Notes: generated from the letters alone by a model not told the origin. A stretch of DNA of 64,000 bases from Saccharomycopsis fibuligera x Saccharomycopsis cf. fibuligera (GCA_001936135.1 CP012816.1:3345501-3409500); one strand, 5' to 3'. Shown: positions 19,267-30,233, counted from the first letter of the stretch. Translations and numbers: made by a program.

Positions 19267-19273
19267 TGACTCA
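19267..19273. promoter_or_regulatory. Second Gcn4-type site TGACTCA upstream of CPA1
   Basis: A second TGACTCA (context GACTGACTCATCC), about 730 bp upstream of CPA1, sits at the end of a short GACT repeat. Confidence 0.4.
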
Positions 19274-19847
19274 TCCGGCTATTCATACAGCAGCCACGAA
19301 ATATATAGCTACCGCCAATTTTATAAATAAGTACTGTATTTGGAACACTATTATGTATCTTTGCTAATAGCTAGTACTATATGCAACAGTACTGCAGTAC
19401 TCAAAAGCAGTGCAATTTAAAGCATGCTAGTTTGAATAAACAGACATATTCTTTCATTATTTAGGCCTGTATACTTACGCCATTAGAATGCTGGCTTTGG
19501 TTGTGCAGATTTACTCCTATCCAGCCCATTACTAACCTCAAGTGAAAAGTAGTAAGTGCAAGATTCTCGAATGTTGTATCCAAAATGAACATAGACAAGG
19601 GAAAATTGTTCGCAAATTGTGTCGCATTTACATGTAGTTTTCTTTTTTTATTTAGCACTTTTGCAATTATCTTTATAAGGAGGTTTCTGGATAGAGACTT
19701 TGCAATTTAATTCAAAGCCAACACCTACAACAGTACTGCTTACTGAACTTACAACAAACAAAAATACAAATCGTATTTACCAAAAAGAATATGGATCACT
19801 AAAATTACAAATAGTATAAAAAATACTACAATGCTACTAATACAAAC

Positions 19848-22580
19848 CTATTGCATATTTTGTACAAATTCAATAGCCCTCTCCCCTTCATCCTCAAACT
19901 CTTTAATCATCTCGTCGCATTTAATCTTTAGCAACTTTTTGCATTGTTCAGTCTGATATTGGATCCATTCTCCAATCGTCATGTTCAATTCCTTTTGAGG
20001 CACTTGATTAATGAACGCAGCTAATACGCCATCTATATCTTGATTCAATTGATAATCCAAGCATGAAATATCTTTCAAAAACTCGTTGGCTTTTTGAAGA
20101 TCTTCATATTTGCTTGAGATTTCTGTTTTGGATTTGGGAGTCCAATGCGGTAAGGAATTTATCGTACGTAATTGAATTTCATTATTAGTATTTAGTGGTG
20201 CTGGCGTCAACGGTGTAAAATCATTGATGCTTTCTATTTGATCGCTTGTGCCTTCAGCATCGGGATTGAAAATCGGAGTGCTCATCATTTGACCGTTGGA
20301 TTTAGCTGGGGTGGTAAGTCGCTCAAAATTATTGTTGTCCTTTTTTTCATATACTGATATGCTGACATCATAGTCAGAATCATCAAGATTAGCAGGATTA
20401 AGACTATAATTGCGGAAATCTATTCTCGTGCTTTCCATCATCTTTGGTGTAGATTCTGGAGGCGGTGATGGTGATGCCATTCTACCTGTACGTGGGCGAC
20501 TAGGGGTTTCTTCTTCAGGAATATCATTAATATCCGTTTGAAGTACGCTTTCAATTAGCTTGTTCTGGAAATCATTATCTGGTTTTTTCAATACAGGTAT
20601 TCCGGTACTAAGCTTTTGGTTACGCAATAATTTGAATTGTGATAACGGGGTACTGCTAGAATACAATGACGGGTCTTTCTTGTCCGGTGATAAAATTTCC
20701 GAATCTTCCATCAATGAACTAAGATCCAGTTCATTTTCTTCAGCCATTTCATGAACAGCTTCATTACTTTTGAAAACACTACTAGCTGGTTTTTTGGAAA
20801 TCGGATTATTGTGGTGGCCATCCCTACTTGAAGCCGCACCACTACCTTGCTGAATCAGAATAGCGCTCTCAAAATCAACTGATGGTTCGTCCACTATATT
20901 ACCTTTCCCTGATGAGCAGCTAATGATTGCTTCTTTGTTTCGGGGATTGGCTTTTGGTGTTTCCAAAGACTTCTCATCTGTTGGCTTTTTTGCTTTCAAA
21001 GTTGAACTGCTTTTTTCAACATCATCATTAATCGGCACTTCGTCAAAATCATTGAGGTTGTTATCGTGAGCATTATCATTGAATCCATTATCATGTGAAC
21101 TTCTATTGTGCGCATCTTCATAAGCGTTACCGTCATCATTTTCATCTTGGGGCTTAGATTTGTCAAAATGCCGCGTTGACTCGCTAACAACTTCTGAGTT
21201 GTGGATTATTTTGTTCTGGGTTCCATTAATTGGTTCTTGAGTAATGGTACTGTTTCTTTTACCATCTTGAGAATCTATTTTAGCATCTTCAATGTTTGAC
21301 TTCTCCTTCTGGCTCACCTTTTCCAGCGTGACTGTTTTATCACTGGCATTTTCATCAATATTATCATCATTACTATTATCATTATTGACAGTTTTCGTAC
21401 TTGAAGTTTTCGCCTGCTTTGGTGCTTTCTTACGCTTTTGTTTTTTGGGTTTATCCATTTCATCGTCACTAGAAAATAAAAGTCCTTGTTTCTTTTTTGT
21501 TATTTTCATTGCCTTAGTTTTACTCAAGTTAACCGCCGTAGAGTTGTACTTTTGTAATGTTTTAAATTTCCTCAATGATTTGTCAAAACTAGTTAAAGTA
21601 TCGAAATCACCACTGGATCGGTTTTCTTTATTGCTATCCGGAAGATTCTTTAAGAACTGCAATGATTCGTCCAGATTATCATCTAGCAAATTTTTTTTCA
21701 GCGAAACGTTCTGAGGTGCACGCTTACTTCTTTTATTGAGGTTGCTTGCACTTGAAGAAATCAATGCGCCATTAGTATTTGCCGAGCTATCTTCTGAGTC
21801 ACTAGCGTCTTCCGAGCTGTTTCTTTTCCGTGAGGACCTCTGTATTTTGCTGCTGTTTTTTGAGCTAGCATTCGATGGTTGATTATCTGCACTCTGTTTA
21901 GTTCTACTATTGAAGAAATAGCAGTCCGGTGAAAATTTCTTATGTTCAGTTAATGGATTGTCATCTTCACCCCAATCTTCCAAAGAAAGCCTGCAGTATA
22001 AACAAACACAATAATCGTCATTCGGCGAAGCAGGTAAACTGTAAAATCCGGCTTCTATTAGATCTTCTTTGGATGGTTTCTCTTTGGGCCAAAATTTAAA
22101 AAAGTCTTTTCTAATTTTAATCGCCTGTTTAGAATTTGGATTAGCAAATACTGAGTTATTTGACCAGTCGTAATTCAGCAAAAGATTATGGCTATTAGTT
22201 TGTTTTCTGTGTTTCAGTCCCTTTGAAGATTTACTAGTATTTTTTTGACTTGACAGATCAACACTTGATTCAGTAAAGAAGTCTCTTTCGCTTCTTGCCT
22301 TATGAAAAAGGGCATAGGAGCACTTGGGATTGAGTTTCAAGTGATGATCGGTGATATCCTTAACATTCTTCCAGTCATGGTCTTTCTTCATACAGCAGAA
22401 ACAGGTCACTTGGTCGCGTTTCGTCTTTGTTGGGGTGAAGTAAAAGCCATGTTTGGCCATAGATTGCACCGAGGGAGACTTGTAAGGCCATGATATTTCC
22501 TCTGTTTTGGTCTTGCCAACCTGATGATTGTAAAAAGTCTGAACCCTAGTTTCATCACAAGTGGGTTTCAGCAGCGACAT
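19848..22580 (-). CDS. BIR1: BIR1, survivin-like chromosomal passenger protein
   Basis: The 910-residue protein has two N-terminal BIR domains. BIR1 (about 8-95) has C-F-C-C, then H-D-W-K, then H-H-x-x-x-x-P-K-C. BIR2 (about 155-235) has G-F-Y, C-x-x-C, E-D-W-G and E-H-K-x-x-S-P-D-C. Both fit zinc ligands CCHC. The middle is long, acidic and Ser/Asn-rich with basic patches (K-K-Q-K-R-K-K), and the last roughly 120 residues are predicted to be helical. Bir1 works with Sli15/INCENP, Ipl1/Aurora B and Nbl1 at kinetochores. The size agrees with S. cerevisiae Bir1 (954). Several S/T-P motifs in the middle suggest cell-cycle phosphorylation. Confidence 0.88.
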   Translation of the reverse strand: MSLLKPTCDETRVQTFYNHQVGKTKTEEISWPYKSPSVQSMAKHGFYFTPTKTKRDQVTCFCCMKKDHDWKNVKDITDHHLKLNPKCSYALFHKARSERDFFTESSVDLSSQKNTSKSSKGLKHRKQTNSHNLLLNYDWSNNSVFANPNSKQAIKIRKDFFKFWPKEKPSKEDLIEAGFYSLPASPNDDYCVCLYCRLSLEDWGEDDNPLTEHKKFSPDCYFFNSRTKQSADNQPSNASSKNSSKIQRSSRKRNSSEDASDSEDSSANTNGALISSSASNLNKRSKRAPQNVSLKKNLLDDNLDESLQFLKNLPDSNKENRSSGDFDTLTSFDKSLRKFKTLQKYNSTAVNLSKTKAMKITKKKQGLLFSSDDEMDKPKKQKRKKAPKQAKTSSTKTVNNDNSNDDNIDENASDKTVTLEKVSQKEKSNIEDAKIDSQDGKRNSTITQEPINGTQNKIIHNSEVVSESTRHFDKSKPQDENDDGNAYEDAHNRSSHDNGFNDNAHDNNLNDFDEVPINDDVEKSSSTLKAKKPTDEKSLETPKANPRNKEAIISCSSGKGNIVDEPSVDFESAILIQQGSGAASSRDGHHNNPISKKPASSVFKSNEAVHEMAEENELDLSSLMEDSEILSPDKKDPSLYSSSTPLSQFKLLRNQKLSTGIPVLKKPDNDFQNKLIESVLQTDINDIPEEETPSRPRTGRMASPSPPPESTPKMMESTRIDFRNYSLNPANLDDSDYDVSISVYEKKDNNNFERLTTPAKSNGQMMSTPIFNPDAEGTSDQIESINDFTPLTPAPLNTNNEIQLRTINSLPHWTPKSKTEISSKYEDLQKANEFLKDISCLDYQLNQDIDGVLAAFINQVPQKELNMTIGEWIQYQTEQCKKLLKIKCDEMIKEFEDEGERAIEFVQNMQ

Positions 22581-22767
22581 TTTGTGTTGACAAGTCGTAA
22601 TGGCTTACCTATGGAAGTTTGCTTCTGCTGATTATAAAGAGCTACTGAAATATTGACTGAATAAGCGCCCGTCCCCCTAGAGTAAGAAGCACGTAAACAA
22701 ACACTGCAACAAAACATCACCAAAACAAACATAAACAAAAACAAAAACATGTAAATATATAACAGAT

Positions 22768-22773
22768 CACGTG
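22768..22773. promoter_or_regulatory. CACGTG (Cbf1-type E-box)
   Basis: The context is GATCACGTGG, about 190 bp upstream of the BIR1 start. CACGTG flanked by AT on one side is the Cbf1 target in yeasts. The factor is inferred from the motif only. Confidence 0.4.
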
Positions 22774-23018
22774 GTATAAACGTAGAGTTGTAGGAACTCC
22801 ATTTGTTGCCATGTGCACTATACCAGGTAAACGTAATTATTATTTTTGCATTACTTACAACACAAATCTAATAAAAAGGTTCCTAACTAGAAGACAAAAA
22901 ACCTGTAGGATTTGAAAATTAGACTCTTAATTTGTGGTAAAAAGACCTTGAGATAGCTGACTGCCCCTTTATAACATGCTCTATTTATCTGTATTAGAAA
23001 GAGGGTAATAGTTTTTGT

Positions 23019-23024
23019 CACGTG
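23019..23024. promoter_or_regulatory. CACGTG (Cbf1-type E-box)
   Basis: The context GTCACGTGATC matches the extended RTCACGTGAY site. It lies about 190 bp upstream of the NUP120 start. Confidence 0.5.
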
Positions 23025-23216
23025 ATCAATTTGTTTATTTTTTGCGTTAAATTTTGATATTTTCATTATATTAGTATAAGTGTTGATGATACTGGCGATA
23101 CTAGTAGCTCAAAATAGGCACCAAAACATATTATAAGGCCCCACAACGGCAATTGCTCTCCAACTCAGTCGAGGAAGAACTACCACATCAAAAGTACCCA
23201 ACTGTTTCTTGCAGCA

Positions 23217-26200
23217 ATGGTCAAAGTGCGCAGCTCCAACATCGTCAACGCCTTGCGCGAAACTCCCATAATTGACGCCAGCCACCACCCAGTGGTCCAT
23301 CTTGCCATTCCTTCCTCGGTCAAGTCCACCGCAGACCAACGCTTTTTGCTGCTTTCAAAACGCCAGCAACTAGCCGAAGATCCTGAGCGGTATTTTAACA
23401 ACAAATTAGCAGTTGATAAAGGTGTTCTCCGAGTGCCAGACCACCCTCAGTCCGCTTTACCTTTTGCGAACATTGCATGGTCTGTGATAAATAACTCCAA
23501 ATCTTTGGTGTTGACTCCATTGAATGTTAATAAGAATCCCAAATCAAGTAAACAGTCTGTTGTGACATTGCAAATTGACTTCCCAGAAAATATTAGAAAG
23601 CACTGCTATATATTCAATTTTCAAGTTGATCAGCAAGATCAAAAATACACCATAGTAATAGATTTGATCACCGAAAATGGCATCTTAGTAACGCTTTCAT
23701 TTAACTTAGATTCAGATTTCAATCTTGCTAGCGGTAAATCTAAAAACGATGCTTTTAGCGCAGTTGAAAGATGGTGCTTTGTCTCTATCCCATACGACTT
23801 TGATGTGCGAGAACCTCATTACTTGCATTCCATCACCGTTAATGAATTTTTGGTATTTTTTAAAGATGGTGGTATAATTAAATGTGCTAGATCCAGTTTC
23901 AAAGATGACGTCCAAGTGGGTTTATTTTCAGATACTTCTTATGTTTCTTCTACTTTGGGAAGATTTGGCAAGTTTCTACCATTATCTAAACGCGCAGATT
24001 ATGATGAAGACGAAAGCAATTATAACATTCCGCGCGGATATACTCTCAAGACTAATTTAGACGCAATTGTCATCAATAATGAATGGCTCGTGACGGTTTC
24101 GTTTAACAGAAAATTGAAAATTTGGTCATTAAATACAGGCACTTTACTCTCTGAACAAAAGCTTTTGTTGCATGATCACCAAGCCAATGAGTTGTTGGAT
24201 CACAAATTGGTCGGTGATGGTAGTCCAATAAATCTTTTAGCAGCATTAAACGCAGATGATTGTAAAAACGTCAATGATTCACAAAATCAACAATTCTATT
24301 TTATTAACTACTTGCCTATTGGTGATGGCCAGTTCAAATTATGGTCTTTGAAAGTTAATAATGTTGATAGTGAAAACAATCAGATTGAACTAATAGATAT
24401 TGGAGCAAAGTTTCAGTATCCTCCGATAATTCCAGACAATAATTCAATTTGGCTAGTAAAAGATTTTAAGCTTGTGGATAAATCATTTTTGAACGTGGAT
24501 AAGAAATTTTATAATAATAAGGACATCAGTAAAAATCCTTGGCTCAATGTGGTTGTATTGCTCAAAAGTAATACCTCCTCTATGTACCAATTGCTAACAA
24601 TATTTGAAGATGGCGACCATAGCTGGGTTAAGTCTAAACTCAGCTTGCAAGTTTTTCCAGACACCCATCCAAACAATTTCCCAGCTAGTAATTCCCAAGC
24701 AGTATCCGAGTTCTTTGTTAACCGTATCCTTAACAGCAACGCTTACTCCAATGTGGTTATTGAAACAGCGCTAGCGTTTTTTGAGCAAAAATACGTTTCC
24801 AAACAAATAAGGTCCAGCATCCCTGTGGATTTGCCGATTAAGGAAAAAGTGTCAGTAATTGTTGGCAAATCGGTGAGCTCATCAATCTCCAACGATTACG
24901 TTAATGATATTCTTAAGCAATGGCAAAGTTTTGAATCCTTATGCCAGGAGCTCTCGAAAATAAGCAATGAGTCATTATCTTTGAGCATCATTCAAAGTAG
25001 TAGCGCCAACAGCAGCAGTTTTTTTGTCAGCAAATGCCTTGATTATTCCGCTGTTCGCACTAGCGACGATATAGAAATCTTGTTCTTGAGCAGAAACAAA
25101 CTACTTTCTGGTTTACCATTATTGTCTACTCCGGGTACTATCGAATCCAACTACAAAGCTAGCTGCGGAATTGAAAATGATGCCAACGTTCTAAAATTTT
25201 TGTCTGTGATTTCAAATTTCAAATACACTTTATCAAGTGATATTCTCATCAATGTGAAATCCTTACTTTTGGAGCAAAACTTCCAAGGAAACATTATTGA
25301 ACAATCAGAATATATCTTTAGCAAATGTTTAGCCGGACGTATTTCTGAAGATTCTTTGCAAAAATTGATGAATGATTTAAATTCTATCCCTGATGCCTTC
25401 AAAATCATTGGTTATTTGCTAGAATATCCACAAAAGATGTCATTGGAAAAATATTTGACGTTGAATGATAAATATTTGCAGGATATCAAACAGCAAAGCA
25501 CCACTGCTGACTCATTTCTGGGTGTATACTTAATTCAATCGTTTAAGCAGTATTTAACAATTTTTGAGGACATATATTATAATCTTGTTCTTGTGACTTT
25601 TATCTTGAATTTCGATGAAACTATTGCTTCAGTAATTTTGAACAAAGCATTGGCCACATATAAAAAAATTCATTTAGTTTACGAAACGTTGCAAATTAAA
25701 TTCATATACCCAGCTACTGAAGAACCAGAAACTGCCCTTCAAGGCGTAAAGATTATTGCTGATGAAGGTCAGTTGGAAGACTCTAGTGCATTAAATATAG
25801 AAACCATTGGCACTCTTATCAACTCATTATTTTACAGAATTGTTCAAAAGCATTTGAATCTCAATGTTGCCCCTGATGGTCCTTCAAATAACAAAATTTT
25901 ATTCCATTTCATTACGGATGAAAGATTTTATTATGCGGTACTTAATGAACTATCCACCACTAATAACTCTGAAGTGATTCGAAACAGCATTTTAGGTTAC
26001 GAATCAACAGTTGCATCATCTTCATCAGCAGCATCTTCATTACCAGCTCTTCAACTCTTTAAAGGTCTTACTTACTTGAACAGTGGCAATTCCACCAAGG
26101 CTCTCAATATCCTTACCAAAAACGCTGCTCAAATTGTATCTTACGCACCATCAAGAAATGAATTGGTCTTTTTGGACGGTTTAGTTCAATTTCTTGATGT

Positions 26201-27134
26201 TGAGTCATTAAGCCAATTTTTCCATACGTTGGCAATTGCTTTTAAAGATCTTTTCCACTATTCCAATGCATTAACTTTGGTAAAATTAGCAATCAAGCAA
26301 TTTGAGACTCATGACTCTCAACAAATTAAAGACAATCATGAAAAACGCATTATTATGAAAAATTACCATTTGACTTATTTCAACATTGCCTTAGAATTAC
26401 AAAATTTCGATGCTGCATTTGCCGCATTGCTTGATTTGACCATTGATCCAAAACTAGATGATCCCGAAACATCAAAATCCATCCGTCATGAAGCACTCAA
26501 AGGGTTTATTTTTACCATTAGTCGTTCAAATGACTTGAAAAATTTCATCACTTATGCATTCCCACCAAGCGATGTTGTTCAAATTGACGAAATCTTATTT
26601 CAAAATGCAAATAGCATCAACTTTAACATGAAACTGTCTGCTTCGTTGCACGCAATCAACAAGTCTTTAGCTCATGGTCTCAAATTTTTCAAAATATTGT
26701 ACGCTTGGCGTCTCAATCATGGTAATATTAGAGGCGCCTCTGAGGCATTGTACCAATACATTAACAAGTTCAGATACTTGTGCAGTCATCCAAAGCGGGG
26801 ACGTGCGGTGATTGATATTACCAAAGATGCAAAATTCAGTGGACTTTTATCCAAGCAACGCAATATCATTGGTGAGTTATATTTAATCATTATCAATTTG
26901 ATGGATACGTTAAGAGAGCCAACTGGTACTGACAGTAGTGATGAGCAGTGGCTCTTGAAACAAAATTTGAAGTACGTTTATGCCAATAGTAGCAGCAGTG
27001 GCAGTGGTAAGGGTAGAAAAAGTATTGGTGGAGAGAAAAATTGTGGTAGTGGTGGTGATGACCATGAATATGAGATTCTCAAGTATGACGAATTAAAGCT
27101 GGAATATGAGCGTTTCTTGAATGGTCATTTGTGA
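23217..27134 (+). CDS. NUP120: NUP120, Nup160-type scaffold nucleoporin
   Basis: The 1305-residue protein belongs to the Y-shaped (Nup84/Nup107-160) nuclear pore complex. The N-terminal half is a beta-propeller: beta-rich segments such as V-V-F-K-D-G-G and L-K-I-W-S-L-N-T-G. The C-terminal half is an alpha-solenoid. Near the C-terminus, L-Y-A-W-R-L-N-H-G-N-I-R-G-A-S-E-A-L-Y-Q-Y and the last D-E-L-K-x-E-Y resemble the conserved Nup120/Nup160 end. It is longer than S. cerevisiae Nup120 (1037), with Ser/Asn-rich loops and a Ser/Gly-rich insert near residue 1255. The ATG at 23217 is the first in frame. No intron is seen. Confidence 0.85.
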   Translation: MVKVRSSNIVNALRETPIIDASHHPVVHLAIPSSVKSTADQRFLLLSKRQQLAEDPERYFNNKLAVDKGVLRVPDHPQSALPFANIAWSVINNSKSLVLTPLNVNKNPKSSKQSVVTLQIDFPENIRKHCYIFNFQVDQQDQKYTIVIDLITENGILVTLSFNLDSDFNLASGKSKNDAFSAVERWCFVSIPYDFDVREPHYLHSITVNEFLVFFKDGGIIKCARSSFKDDVQVGLFSDTSYVSSTLGRFGKFLPLSKRADYDEDESNYNIPRGYTLKTNLDAIVINNEWLVTVSFNRKLKIWSLNTGTLLSEQKLLLHDHQANELLDHKLVGDGSPINLLAALNADDCKNVNDSQNQQFYFINYLPIGDGQFKLWSLKVNNVDSENNQIELIDIGAKFQYPPIIPDNNSIWLVKDFKLVDKSFLNVDKKFYNNKDISKNPWLNVVVLLKSNTSSMYQLLTIFEDGDHSWVKSKLSLQVFPDTHPNNFPASNSQAVSEFFVNRILNSNAYSNVVIETALAFFEQKYVSKQIRSSIPVDLPIKEKVSVIVGKSVSSSISNDYVNDILKQWQSFESLCQELSKISNESLSLSIIQSSSANSSSFFVSKCLDYSAVRTSDDIEILFLSRNKLLSGLPLLSTPGTIESNYKASCGIENDANVLKFLSVISNFKYTLSSDILINVKSLLLEQNFQGNIIEQSEYIFSKCLAGRISEDSLQKLMNDLNSIPDAFKIIGYLLEYPQKMSLEKYLTLNDKYLQDIKQQSTTADSFLGVYLIQSFKQYLTIFEDIYYNLVLVTFILNFDETIASVILNKALATYKKIHLVYETLQIKFIYPATEEPETALQGVKIIADEGQLEDSSALNIETIGTLINSLFYRIVQKHLNLNVAPDGPSNNKILFHFITDERFYYAVLNELSTTNNSEVIRNSILGYESTVASSSSAASSLPALQLFKGLTYLNSGNSTKALNILTKNAAQIVSYAPSRNELVFLDGLVQFLDVESLSQFFHTLAIAFKDLFHYSNALTLVKLAIKQFETHDSQQIKDNHEKRIIMKNYHLTYFNIALELQNFDAAFAALLDLTIDPKLDDPETSKSIRHEALKGFIFTISRSNDLKNFITYAFPPSDVVQIDEILFQNANSINFNMKLSASLHAINKSLAHGLKFFKILYAWRLNHGNIRGASEALYQYINKFRYLCSHPKRGRAVIDITKDAKFSGLLSKQRNIIGELYLIIINLMDTLREPTGTDSSDEQWLLKQNLKYVYANSSSSGSGKGRKSIGGEKNCGSGGDDHEYEILKYDELKLEYERFLNGHL

Positions 27135-28029
27135 GGTGTGTCGTGTGTGTGATGCGGCTAACAGGCCTAGCGAATTTCAAATCTCATTGGAGTAAGCTGT
27201 TTACTATATAAACTTTCGTCTTCTTTTACAATGATAATGTAATGTTTCTTTTTTTCTTTTATTCTATTATGTTTTGTTCTGTAACTACCATTAAGTAAAT
27301 TGCATATGAACAAAAGACGAATAAAACAAAAGCATGCAATGCCAACACATGTTGAGCGCACCTTAACCGCTGCACCTATCTGCTATGAACAAAGCACTTT
27401 TCATGGCATATAAGCCACGTTGACGTTGAGGTTGACATACGTGGAGTGGCATGTTGTAATACGTAATTTACAGTACCATGAATTAAAAACACGGATGAAA
27501 AGCAAAATAATTTGCGTGCCAAAAGAAATTATCTGAGCATCAGTGACAGTATATTTCAAAAAAAAAAATTTTTTTTGAATATGAAACAAATTAAAAATCA
27601 GTTTGATAGCAATAAGAACAATAAACCAACAAAATACGGAACTTTTAAATGTAGAACTGTACATGAGGAGAATGAGAATGAGAATGAGAATAAGAATGAG
27701 AAAAAAATAACCTTTGAATAGCAGCATTTTTATAAAAACAAAATGAAAACAAAAATGGAGAGTTCTATGTGAACAGTAGATAATGATGGCAAGTAGATAG
27801 TATAGTGATCGAAAGAATGAATTAAGAAATTGATTAAAAAAAACCAAAAATGAGATATTATGTGAGTATAACTAACGAAGAAGCAAAAGAAGAGAAAAAA
27901 ATGTAAAATACAAAGATAGCAGATGCACAAGATGTTGCTGTTTTTTTTATGTTTTTGCTTGGTTCACTTTGGTTTGGTTCGGTTGATTGGCAAGCAGTGT
28001 CAGTTGTTTTATGTTTCAGAATATCTTTT
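27135..28029. other. Convergent intergenic region NUP120-SLY41
   Basis: The 895-bp AT-rich region holds both 3' ends. It contains a short GAGAAT-type tandem repeat at about 27667-27703 and an A-run abutting a T-run near 27560-27576. No gene is seen. Confidence 0.5.
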
Positions 28030-29682
28030 TTAGTGCTTCTTATTACCACCCCATCTATCATAACAATACAATCCAACCATAGTCAAAATCAATCCTAATC
28101 CTTGCACTGCATTCAATGGTTGAGCTTCCCAAATCAAAGCAGCAAAAATCACCACAATCCGTTTGAAAATATTAGCAATTGAATAACTCACCGGAGAAAT
28201 CAACCCCAAGATATGAAAAGCTAGCAACGATTGAATAAAATGCACCAAACCGTGAGAAACCATCAATAAGAAAATTTTGGAGTCAATCATCAATAAGGAA
28301 AAAACTGGATTTGAAAAAAGTTCACTGGATAGATAAATTGGGAAAGTGAATGCAAATCCAATTATTGAACAATAAAATAGAATGGTCAATTTATCAACTT
28401 TCTTCTTCTCATTAATTTTTTTAATAGTAGTTTCTTCTTCCTTATCAACTGGCAAGATGTTAGAGTATTTTGAACCATTTTGGGCACTGTAATCATTATC
28501 ACCGGCAAGCAAATTTGTCTTGTAAGTCAAGATTTTTTTGGCAAATATGTTTTGGGAAACAAAAATCAACATCGAAATAAATGCATAAATAAGACCTTTA
28601 AGGTACGCTGACTTCTCCGCCACTAAGCTGTGACTGTCTGTGCTAGTGCTACTGCTGTAACTTGATTTCTTGTGATTTTTGAATAAGCAAGTCAACATGA
28701 TCCCCACCATTAGTGGAATCAAAGTCAAGTAAGTGACAGTAGGGTACTTTACTTGGAAAAGTAGTCTATAGCTTAGCACGGTTACAATTGGAGAAAGAGC
28801 CTTAATAGTATGAACCATAGATACAGGGATCAACGAAGTGGCATTATGAGAAGTGATATGGCCAATGAATTGAAACATACCCATAGGCACAGTTTGAGTC
28901 AAAATGAGTCTTGTCGGCTTGATAATTTCATGCAATGTAGTGAACTTTTTCTCGGTAAGCTGGATTGGGAAGGTACCTAGTGGGAACGAATGAGCAATTT
29001 TAGGGTTATTGAATACAATAACATAGGTGATGAAGCAGAGCACTGATGTAAGGAGAAACTGAATTTCCGTCAACGTCACTGGATACTTATAAATCTTCAA
29101 GATTGATTTTGTCAAATTGGACGAAAACACTGAGGACAAGTACCAAGCAGCGCAAAGAAATATTATTTTGAAATTGATATATTCTAATATACTAACTAGT
29201 TTCAAATCGAATTTTCTACCATCCATGATTTTGCCATTGCCGGTTATTTTGTAGCCAGGTGGACTGAATAGAAATCGGTTTTTATCGGGCGTATTGTTTC
29301 CCACTTTTGCATAAAAGTTGGTGTACGATACCCCAGTGGATATAGAGAGACCTCTTTGTCTGGTTTTTTTTCGTCCAGCAGCATGAGAAGTGCTGCTATG
29401 TTGATGGTAATGATGATGATGCAGATGGTTATGAGAAGTTGGATGTAAATCGGTGCTGGCATTGGTGAAGCCAGAAAATGCTTCACTGGAAGTGTTCGGC
29501 ACTCTTGTTGAGTCATTATTGATATTGACGTTAGCACTTTCGTCTGATTCTTTTTGATTTTGAGACGATTGAGAATAGCGACGCTCAGGCGCACTCAAGT
29601 GGATGCTTTTTGTCCTGTGATGATGATTATGAGTCGACGAAGATCCGCCAGCGGTTTCTGTTGAGTATGTAGTCGAAATCAT
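28030..29682 (-). CDS. SLY41: SLY41-like triose-phosphate-translocator family protein
   Basis: The 550-residue protein has a hydrophilic, His/Ser/Asn-rich N-terminus (about 1-170). About eight to ten membrane segments of the TPT/nucleotide-sugar transporter fold follow, beginning near A-W-Y-L-S-S-V-F-S-S-N-L-T-K. The block H-T-I-K-A-L-S-P-I-V-T-V-L-S-Y-R is characteristic of the TPT domain, as is the later P-V-S-Y-S-I-A-N-I-F-K-R-I-V-V-I. Sly41 is an ER/Golgi membrane protein found as a suppressor of Ypt1 loss. A Lys/Glu-rich loop near 395-440 separates two transmembrane halves, and the C-terminus ends in G-G-N-K-K-H, a possible ER-retrieval signal. The start is the ATG at 29682. Confidence 0.85.
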   Translation of the reverse strand: MISTTYSTETAGGSSSTHNHHHRTKSIHLSAPERRYSQSSQNQKESDESANVNINNDSTRVPNTSSEAFSGFTNASTDLHPTSHNHLHHHHYHQHSSTSHAAGRKKTRQRGLSISTGVSYTNFYAKVGNNTPDKNRFLFSPPGYKITGNGKIMDGRKFDLKLVSILEYINFKIIFLCAAWYLSSVFSSNLTKSILKIYKYPVTLTEIQFLLTSVLCFITYVIVFNNPKIAHSFPLGTFPIQLTEKKFTTLHEIIKPTRLILTQTVPMGMFQFIGHITSHNATSLIPVSMVHTIKALSPIVTVLSYRLLFQVKYPTVTYLTLIPLMVGIMLTCLFKNHKKSSYSSSTSTDSHSLVAEKSAYLKGLIYAFISMLIFVSQNIFAKKILTYKTNLLAGDNDYSAQNGSKYSNILPVDKEEETTIKKINEKKKVDKLTILFYCSIIGFAFTFPIYLSSELFSNPVFSLLMIDSKIFLLMVSHGLVHFIQSLLAFHILGLISPVSYSIANIFKRIVVIFAALIWEAQPLNAVQGLGLILTMVGLYCYDRWGGNKKH

Positions 29683-30197
29683 GTTTTCTGCACTGGTGGT
29701 GGAAGCTACTGGTGATTTTGTTTATTGCTTTGAAGAAGTGATATTGTTTTGCTAGAGTATGCAGTCCACACACAAAAAAAAAAAAAAAATTTGCCCTATT
29801 GTTAACTGTATAGCACACTGAAATGAAATGGGTAATTTCTTTTTTCTTGCTGTGGTATTTGATGATCCTTGAACAAATGCGACAGAACACCGTTGTGGGT
29901 TTTGTATTAAGGTTAGCGAGAAGTGAAGGATCAGAAGCGATCAACGCTAACGTTCTTAATTAACGTGAAACTATAATTCAGGACAAAAAGAAAAGAAAGA
30001 AATGAGTAGCTAATATGGAATGGAAACTAAAAGCAGACCAAGAGGCGACTCGAGAGAACGAAGCGAAAGTGATAATGAACAAGCACGAAGAATACAAAAA
30101 CAAAGATCAAGGATCCAGGATTAAAAAATCAAAAATCAAAAATCAAAAATCAAAAATCAAATCAGGTGAAAGCAATGCCCCGAGAAAACCGCCTGAG

Positions 30198-30199
<2 letters not shown>

Positions 30200-30231
<32 letters not shown>
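30200..30231. repeat. Poly(A) tract, 32 bp
   Basis: This is an uninterrupted A run in the SLY41 upstream region, beside a short tandem AAAAATC repeat at 30124-30160. Confidence 0.9.

Positions 30232-30233
<2 letters not shown>

Larger units (their letters stand above)
18539..19847. promoter_or_regulatory. CPA1 upstream region
   Basis: The 1.3-kb region lies between CPA1 and the end of BIR1. It holds two perfect Gcn4-type TGACTCA sites, TATATATATAC near 18652-18662 (minus strand) and a moderately GC-rich part (about 18840-19280). There is no ATG on the CPA1 strand for roughly 450 bases upstream of the start, so a canonical arginine attenuator peptide uORF is not visible. Confidence 0.5.
22581..23216. 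promoter_or_regulatory. Divergent promoter region BIR1-NUP120
   Basis: The 636-bp region lies between divergent start codons. It contains two CACGTG boxes (22768 and 23019) and an AT-rich element near 23040-23100. Confidence 0.55.
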
